Shown: piece by piece, positions 7,206-11,168 of the stretch
How positions within the stretch are numbered: the stretch's first letter is position 1
Layout: every line of letters begins with the position of its first letter
The notes under the pieces: generated by a model
Databases searched by the model: none
Told to the model about the DNA's origin: nothing
What the model saw: only the letters and a program-made list of their open reading frames with translations
Assembly (NCBI GenBank): GCA_029821215.1
Contig: JALGTV010000097.1
Coordinates: 1-11,168 of the forward strand
Reading direction: 5' to 3'
Length of the DNA: 11,168 bases
Origin: Candidatus Zipacnadia bacterium
GTDB taxonomy: Bacteria; Armatimonadota; Zipacnadia; Zipacnadales; Zipacnadaceae
Translations under genes and position numbers: made by a program

Positions 7206-8162
7206 CTATCCAGGGTCTTCGGTTTCGCTGGTGGTCAATTGGCGGATGTCGGGGTAGACGCGGACCCCCAGTCCGGTGGGGACCTGCACCTCTAAGTCAG
7301 ACAACAGCAACTGAATGCGGGCTACCAGGTGCTCAGTGGCGATCCAGTCCTGGGTGGGGAAGACGGTCAGGGGCAGGCGTACTAAGGTGATGCCGCGTCG
7401 GTCCTTATCAACCTGGACCGGCTCTATCCCCGTGATGTGCAGAGGATACTCGGCCTGTAGTTCGGCGCTCAGTTCTTCCAGGGCCTTGCGGAGGTGCTCG
7501 GTATCTTTGGGCGTGGTCAGGGGCACCTCGGCAATGTAGTTGACGTAAGGCTCTTCATAAACGGTGACTTTGGTAATAGTTCCGTTAGGGATATGGTGGA
7601 GTTGATTGTCCAGGTCGCGCAGTACGGTTGTCCGCAAGCCAATCTGCTCTACGAGGCCGAAATTACCGGACAGATTGACATAATCGCCCACAGCATACTG
7701 GCCCTCCAGGAGCAGAAATAGTCCACTGACTAAGTCCCGAACTAGACTTTGAGCGCCGAAGGCCACCGCCGCACCCAAAAAACCTATTCCGGTTAGTATC
7801 GGGAGTAGATTAACGTTCAACGCGCCCAAGATCCAGATTCCAGTCAGCAGTACAATTACCCATCTGGTAATGTTGGCTACCAGCGAGACGGCAGTGACGG
7901 CGCGCTGCTGGCGAGTGCGAGCCGGGCCGGTGGCAGCCGCGGCGGATTGCTCCAGGCGGCGACAGGCGCGGGCAAAACCGGCCATCAGCAACCAGTAGAT
8001 ACCGGCGGCGACCAAGAGAATCAGTATTATGCTTGCGGCTTTTCCGGCCACAGTTTCCGGCTTCAGAAATTCCCCCAAGACCTCTTGCCAGAAGCCAGCC
8101 GGGACAATCTTCTCGGCTACATCTACCGCTTTGTCGGCTAGCTGCTCAGTCTCGTTGGGCAT
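7206..8162 (-). CDS. Small-conductance mechanosensitive channel (MscS family)
   Basis: The 318-residue protein has a short amphipathic N-terminus and three membrane segments (about 42-63, 96-116 and 120-150). The third carries the MscS pore signature, GFLGAAVAFGAQSLVRDLVSG, and continues into LLLEGQYAVGDYV. The cytosolic beta domain follows with HHIPNGTITKVTVY, then a C-terminal alpha/beta domain. MscS channels open under membrane tension and release solutes during osmotic downshock. ATG at 8162 is preferred because TGGAGGT (8171-8177) lies 8 nt upstream; an earlier in-frame start at 8204 would place that ribosome site inside the gene. It lies 93 nt after the nucleotidyltransferase gene and may be co-transcribed with it. 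A link to wall-less envelope mechanics is only speculation. Confidence 0.95.
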   Translation of the reverse strand: MPNETEQLADKAVDVAEKIVPAGFWQEVLGEFLKPETVAGKAASIILILLVAAGIYWLLMAGFARACRRLEQSAAAATGPARTRQQRAVTAVSLVANITRWVIVLLTGIWILGALNVNLLPILTGIGFLGAAVAFGAQSLVRDLVSGLFLLLEGQYAVGDYVNLSGNFGLVEQIGLRTTVLRDLDNQLHHIPNGTITKVTVYEEPYVNYIAEVPLTTPKDTEHLRKALEELSAELQAEYPLHITGIEPVQVDKDRRGITLVRLPLTVFPTQDWIATEHLVARIQLLLSDLEVQVPTGLGVRVYPDIRQLTTSETEDPG

Positions 8163-8255
8163 GTTGGCATACCTCCAGGATACTATTGTCTGGTCGTAGA
8201 GCAATTCACCAGGCTACGGGGCTATTCCTCCTCGGAAGCTGGAGCAATGAAGCGT

Positions 8256-9008
8256 TTACTGGCGTGGAGGGGAATTGGGGGCGGGCAAGAAATCGCTGTT
8301 GTGCATCATCTGGGTGGCGCGGAAGAGGCTCTGGGGAGTACCCGCGTCCGACCAACCACAGTCAATTATGTCATAGGTGAGCAGCCCGCGCTCCAGGTAG
8401 ACGTTGTGGACATCAGTTATCTCGTATTGGCCCCGGGCGGACAGCTTTAGCGTAGGCAGGATGTCCCAGACCAGTTGGTCATACATATAGACGCCGATGG
8501 CCGCGTAAGAGGATGGCGGCTGGTCAGGTTTCTCAATAATGGCAGTGATGTTGCCATCTTCATCAAATTCAGGCACACCGAAACGCTCGGGGTCGGGCAC
8601 TTCAGTTAGCAGCACCTTAGCCCCCACAGCACTGTCCAGATAACTCTCCACGAAGGGACGAATACTGCCGGCCAGGATATTGTCACCCAGCATTACCAGG
8701 CAATAGTCATCACCCACAAAGTGCTGGGCGCAACGCAATGCGTCGGCGATACCCCGCGGCTCGCGTTGGTAAGTGAAATACAGGTGATCCAGGCCGAACT
8801 CGCGGCCATCGTGGAGCAGCTCCAGGAAGGCACCGGGATTGTTGCCGCCAGTGACCAGCATTATGTCGCGGATACCGGCGTCCACCAGGCTATGCAGGGG
8901 ATAGTAGACCATAGGGAATTGGCCCACCGGTAGCAGATGCTTGTTAGTTACCCGCGTCATCGGCTCCAGACGAGTACCCAGACCGCCTACTAAGACGATG
9001 CCTTTCAT
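8256..9008 (-). CDS. Short sugar-1-phosphate nucleotidyltransferase (RmlA-like)
   Basis: The 250-residue product starts MKGIVLVGGLGTRLEPMT with K23 in the NKHLLPV segment, the signature of glucose-1-phosphate thymidylyltransferases and related enzymes. LGDN (D109) is the metal-binding Asp region, EKP (159-161) is the second conserved sugar-phosphate segment, and a GWSDAGTP motif (218-224) follows. These enzymes join a sugar-1-phosphate to dTTP or UTP to make a nucleotide sugar. At 250 residues it is shorter than typical RmlA (about 290) and lacks the C-terminal regulatory extension, like other short forms. Which nucleotide and sugar it uses cannot be read from sequence. ATG is 2 nt after the pdxT stop with no Shine-Dalgarno, so translation is probably coupled. 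No other sugar-pathway gene is nearby. Confidence 0.9.
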   Translation of the reverse strand: MKGIVLVGGLGTRLEPMTRVTNKHLLPVGQFPMVYYPLHSLVDAGIRDIMLVTGGNNPGAFLELLHDGREFGLDHLYFTYQREPRGIADALRCAQHFVGDDYCLVMLGDNILAGSIRPFVESYLDSAVGAKVLLTEVPDPERFGVPEFDEDGNITAIIEKPDQPPSSYAAIGVYMYDQLVWDILPTLKLSARGQYEITDVHNVYLERGLLTYDIIDCGWSDAGTPQSLFRATQMMHNSDFLPAPNSPPRQ

Positions 9009-9010
9009 TA

Positions 9011-9580
9011 TTAAACCATTGCCAAGAAATATTGTTGGATGCGCCGGTCGTCGGTCAGTTCGGGATGGAAAGCCGTAGCCAGCAGATTCTCCTGCCTGAC
9101 TATCACTATTTTGTCCTCAAAGCTGGACAACACTTGGGCTTCTCCCCACACGCGGGTGACGTAGGGGGCGCGAATAAACACGGTGGGGACTGGGCCGTTG
9201 GATATGCCCACGACGGCCAAATCGGTTTCAAAGCTGTCCACCTGGCGGCCAAAGGCATTGCGGCGCACTGCCATGTCCATTAGTCTCAGGCCCCACTGGT
9301 CATTGTCTTCAATTTCTTTGGCCAGCAATATCATACCGGCGCAGGTGCCCCAAATGGGCACCCCGCGCTGGTGAAGCTGGATTATGGCCTCATCAACTCC
9401 AAACCGCTGGCAGAGCTTGCCAATAGTGGTGCTCTCGCCACCGGGAATTACCAGGGCCTGACAGTCAAGCACGTCCGGCGGCTTTTTGACCAGGACCGGT
9501 TCACAGTCTAACTGAGAGAAGGCCCGTAGGTGCTCGGCAAAATCCCCTTGTAGGGCCAGTATACCAACGCGTGGTGTCAT
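9011..9580 (-). CDS. pdxT: Pyridoxal 5'-phosphate synthase glutaminase subunit
   Basis: The 189-residue protein is a class I glutamine amidotransferase. It hydrolyses glutamine and passes ammonia to PdxS for PLP synthesis. The start VGILALQGDFAEH, the PGGESTT loop (47-52), the nucleophile C80 in GTCAGM, and the His-Glu pair H172/E174 in FHPELT are all present and normally spaced; length matches the family. The middle segment (VRRNAFGRQ...SFE) is also typical. The start lies 8 nt after the pdxS stop, so the pair is surely one transcript and probably translationally coupled. Its product acts with PdxS in the cytosolic 12+12 synthase complex. Confidence 0.97.
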   Translation of the reverse strand: MTPRVGILALQGDFAEHLRAFSQLDCEPVLVKKPPDVLDCQALVIPGGESTTIGKLCQRFGVDEAIIQLHQRGVPIWGTCAGMILLAKEIEDNDQWGLRLMDMAVRRNAFGRQVDSFETDLAVVGISNGPVPTVFIRAPYVTRVWGEAQVLSSFEDKIVIVRQENLLATAFHPELTDDRRIQQYFLAMV

Positions 9581-9588
9581 GCTGTAAT

Positions 9589-10476
9589 CTACCAGCCTCG
9601 GGTAGCCAGACGTTCTTCTTCAGGTAGGCTGGCTACGTCAATACCGACCATGGCTGCGCCCTTCAGACCTTTGCAGGCCTTGGCGACCTCGTGCGGGTCT
9701 TCATAGTAGGTGGTGGCGTGGACGATGGCCAAGGCGCGCTCGGCGGGGTCCTCGGACTTGAAGATACCCGAGCCCACGAAGATGGCCTCGGCACCCAGTT
9801 GCATCATCAAGGCGGCATCGGCGGGCGTGGCGATGCCACCAGCCGAGAAATTGGGGACGGGTAGTTTGCCTTCGTGAGCGACTTGCCTCACCAGGTCAAA
9901 CGGCGCGCCCATATTCTTGGTCTCGGTCATTAGCTCATCATCGCGCAGGCCCTGGAGATGCTCAATACCGGTTATCACCGCGCGCATGTGGCGGGTAGCT
10001 TCCACGATGTTTCCGGAGCCGGCCTCGCCTTTGGTGCGGATCATAGCCGCGCCTTCCCCGATGCGGCGCAGCGCCTCGGCCAGGTTGGTGCAGCCGCAGA
10101 CAAAAGGCACATCAAAGTCATGCTTCCAGATATGAAAGTTTTCGTCGGCGGGTGTCAGGACTTCACTTTCGTCAATGAAGTCCACTCCCATTGCTTGCAG
10201 CACCTGGGCTTCGGCAAAGTGGCCGATGCGACACTTGGCCATTACCGGGATGGTTACCACCTCCATAATCTCTTCAATAATCCGCAGGTCGGCCATGCGG
10301 GCTACGCCGCCCTCGGCGCGAATATCCGCCGGGACTCGTTCCAGAGCCATTACCGCCACCGCCCCGGCATCTTCAGCAATCTTGGCCTGCTGGGCGTTGG
10401 TAACATCCATTATCACACCACCCCGCAGCATCTGGGCCAGTCCCACTTTAGTTTTCCAGGTTGACTTCTTCGTCAC
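9589..10476 (-). CDS. pdxS: Pyridoxal 5'-phosphate synthase lyase/synthase subunit
   Basis: The 295-residue TIM-barrel enzyme builds PLP from ribose 5-phosphate, glyceraldehyde 3-phosphate and ammonia from PdxT. The family's key residues fall at the same numbers as in Bacillus PdxS: D24, K81 (VMAKCRIGH, Schiff-base Lys) and K149 (MIRTKGEAGSGN). NFSAGGIATPADAA and FVGSGIFKSEDP are the phosphate-binding regions. I chose GTG at 10476, since GAGGAGG (10486-10492) is 9 nt upstream; the ATG at 10506 would bury that site within the gene and add ten atypical residues. It begins the pdxS-pdxT-nucleotidyltransferase unit and is divergent from the gene at 10684. Confidence 0.97.
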   Translation of the reverse strand: MTKKSTWKTKVGLAQMLRGGVIMDVTNAQQAKIAEDAGAVAVMALERVPADIRAEGGVARMADLRIIEEIMEVVTIPVMAKCRIGHFAEAQVLQAMGVDFIDESEVLTPADENFHIWKHDFDVPFVCGCTNLAEALRRIGEGAAMIRTKGEAGSGNIVEATRHMRAVITGIEHLQGLRDDELMTETKNMGAPFDLVRQVAHEGKLPVPNFSAGGIATPADAALMMQLGAEAIFVGSGIFKSEDPAERALAIVHATTYYEDPHEVAKACKGLKGAAMVGIDVASLPEEERLATRGW

Positions 10477-10525
10477 TTGCTTTCGCCTCCTCGTTAGCTT
10501 ACACATCAGCTATATAACTACCTAT

Positions 10526-10554
10526 AGTCTACATCATTATTGGCAGGACTGCAA
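10526..10554 (-). promoter_or_regulatory. Candidate pdxS promoter
   Basis: On the minus strand TTGCAG (10554-10549) and TAGACT (10531-10526) are 17 nt apart, placing transcription start about 40 nt before the pdxS GTG. Each box matches consensus only partly (3/6 and 4/6). I saw no PdxR-type operator or riboswitch structure. Confidence 0.35.
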
Positions 10555-10613
10555 GAGTTGTATAATGGCTAATCTTATCGGAGCCCGCCACCCTGTGCCG
10601 CTATGGATGTGCT

Positions 10614-10642
10614 TTGACAAGGTAGCATTGTTGGCGTAAACT
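10614..10642 (+). promoter_or_regulatory. Sigma70-type promoter for the gene at 10684
   Basis: A perfect TTGACA (10614-10619) is followed after 17 nt by TAAACT (10637-10642). Transcription would start near 10649, about 35 nt ahead of the ATG at 10684, which has AAGGTG at 10672-10677 as its ribosome site. This is a complete expression signal for a gene that is now broken. Confidence 0.6.
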
Positions 10643-10683
10643 ACCTCCAGTGTCAGGGAATTGATACGGAGAAGGTGAGTGTG

Positions 10684-10863
10684 ATGGGACAGATAGTAAA
10701 ACTGAGTGCGATTGTAGTGGTGGCATTGCTGCTGGGATGGGGAACAGCCTATGGGCAGGAGGGTGCAGTTGATCTACTGGCGGCTCTGGACAGAGGGCAG
10801 ATATGGGCACAGTTTCGGGGTGCCGGGCCCAGCGCAACTTTACCGATCCGGACTCGCGGATAA
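10684..10863 (+). pseudogene. Secreted-protein gene, truncated by an insertion element
   Basis: An ATG with AAGGTG 6 nt upstream opens a clear signal peptide (hydrophobic core AIVVVALLLGWGT, predicted cleavage after AYG or AYGQ). A short mature part follows, including DLLAALDRGQIWAQFRGAG. The frame stops at 10861-10863, 59 codons after the ATG. From about 10827 the DNA instead encodes, in another frame, the interior of an IS1182-type transposase, so the last roughly 12 codons read element DNA and the rest of the gene is lost here. The retained stretch recalls secreted proteins with an 'xFRGxG' segment followed by a beta-sandwich, but I cannot name a family with confidence. Confidence 0.6.
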
Positions 10864-11168
10864 TGAAAGACAGCGCTACCCAGTCTTTTGCGCAAGCTTA
10901 CAACTGTCAGGCGGTCGTTGCGGATAGCACGCAAGTGATAGTAGCCGCCGCCGCTACTCAGCAAGCTAACGACAAACACCAGGTCGCGCCGATGGTCCAG
11001 CAGATGCAGGCGAACAACGGTAAGCTACCCAATCAAGTCAGGCAAGTACAGAAAAACACCGGTAAGCTACCCAATCAAGTCAGTGCTGACGCCGGCTATT
11101 TTAGCGAAGGCAATGTAGAGCATCTAAGCAAAAATGGTATAGACCCGTACATCGCAACTGGGCAGCGT
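10827..11168 (+). mobile_element. 5'-truncated IS1182-family DDE transposase, running off the window
   Basis: From about 10827 the frame reads AQRNFTDPDSRIMKDSATQS, then FAQAYNCQAVVADSTQVIVA, then SADAGYFSEGN and GIDPYIATGQR. This is the conserved core of IS1182-type transposases, with the second catalytic Asp expected in ADAGY. No start codon or N-terminal half precedes it: the frame opens only after a TGA at 10770-10772, and no homology is seen before about 10827. Family members usually have about 450-550 residues, so more than half is missing at the 5' side. The 3' part lies beyond the window, so the true right end is unknown. It is most likely an inactive remnant. Confidence 0.85.
11000..11083 (+). 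repeat. 42-bp in-frame tandem duplication in the transposase fragment
   Basis: Units 11000-11041 and 11042-11083 are adjacent and 35 of 42 bases match; the last 24 bases of each (11018-11041 and 11060-11083) are identical. They encode two related 14-residue segments, ending NNGKLPNQVR and NTGKLPNQVS. The duplication keeps frame and sits just before the ADAGY motif. Relatives as I remember them have one copy. Confidence 0.85.

Noticed and set aside
8163..8255. Separate promoter for the MscS gene
   Set aside because: TTGCTC and TATCCT can be set 16 nt apart, but the predicted start would fall in the ribosome site. Read-through from the upstream gene is simpler.
10540..10566. Second plus-strand promoter TTGGCA-N15-TATAAT
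   Set aside because: The boxes look good but the spacing is short, and a better-placed promoter (10614-10642) lies closer to the gene. It may be an auxiliary promoter; evidence is insufficient.

Overview
The window looks like a bacterial chromosome segment of moderately high GC, with genes packed mostly on the minus strand. The layout (FHA protein, SEDS protein, class B PBP-like protein, PASTA Ser/Thr kinase) is the wall-growth control cluster known from Actinobacteria and Firmicutes. Its key enzymes are degenerate here. Together with the PdxST genes and the secreted-protein style, this suggests to me a Chloroflexota member, perhaps Dehalococcoidia, where cultured relatives are reported to lack peptidoglycan. 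That placement is inference (about 50%).

Layout. At the left edge a tandem universal stress protein (25-858, +) converges on a long minus-strand block. Read in its own direction, right to left, the block starts with pdxS-pdxT (PLP synthase) and a short RmlA-like sugar nucleotidyltransferase (10476-8256, nearly abutting). A MscS-type channel follows (8162-7206). A near-consensus sigma70-type promoter (7179-7151) then opens a second unit: membrane-anchored FHA protein, SEDS (FtsW/RodA) remnant, PBP-like protein, PASTA kinase, and a secreted discoidin-like protein (7096-970).

Main point. The PBP-like protein has an open 464-codon frame, but all three transpeptidase motifs are destroyed (SVFT for SxxK, SCP for SxN, AMT for KTG). 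Its SEDS partner is split by a frame change at about 5590 with an apparent internal deletion, and ATA sits where a start codon is expected. An 80-bp element with terminal inverted repeats lies just upstream. Kinase and FHA domain keep their key residues. The signalling half of the cluster seems intact while the wall-synthesis half is dead or repurposed.

Right edge (+). A strong promoter (10614-10642) drives the first part of a secreted-protein gene. That gene is fused, out of frame, to a 5'-truncated IS1182-type transposase with an in-frame 42-bp duplication; the element runs off the window. I saw no rRNA, tRNA or CRISPR. The gaps 859-969, 7097-7205 and 10477-10683 hold no genes I can support.
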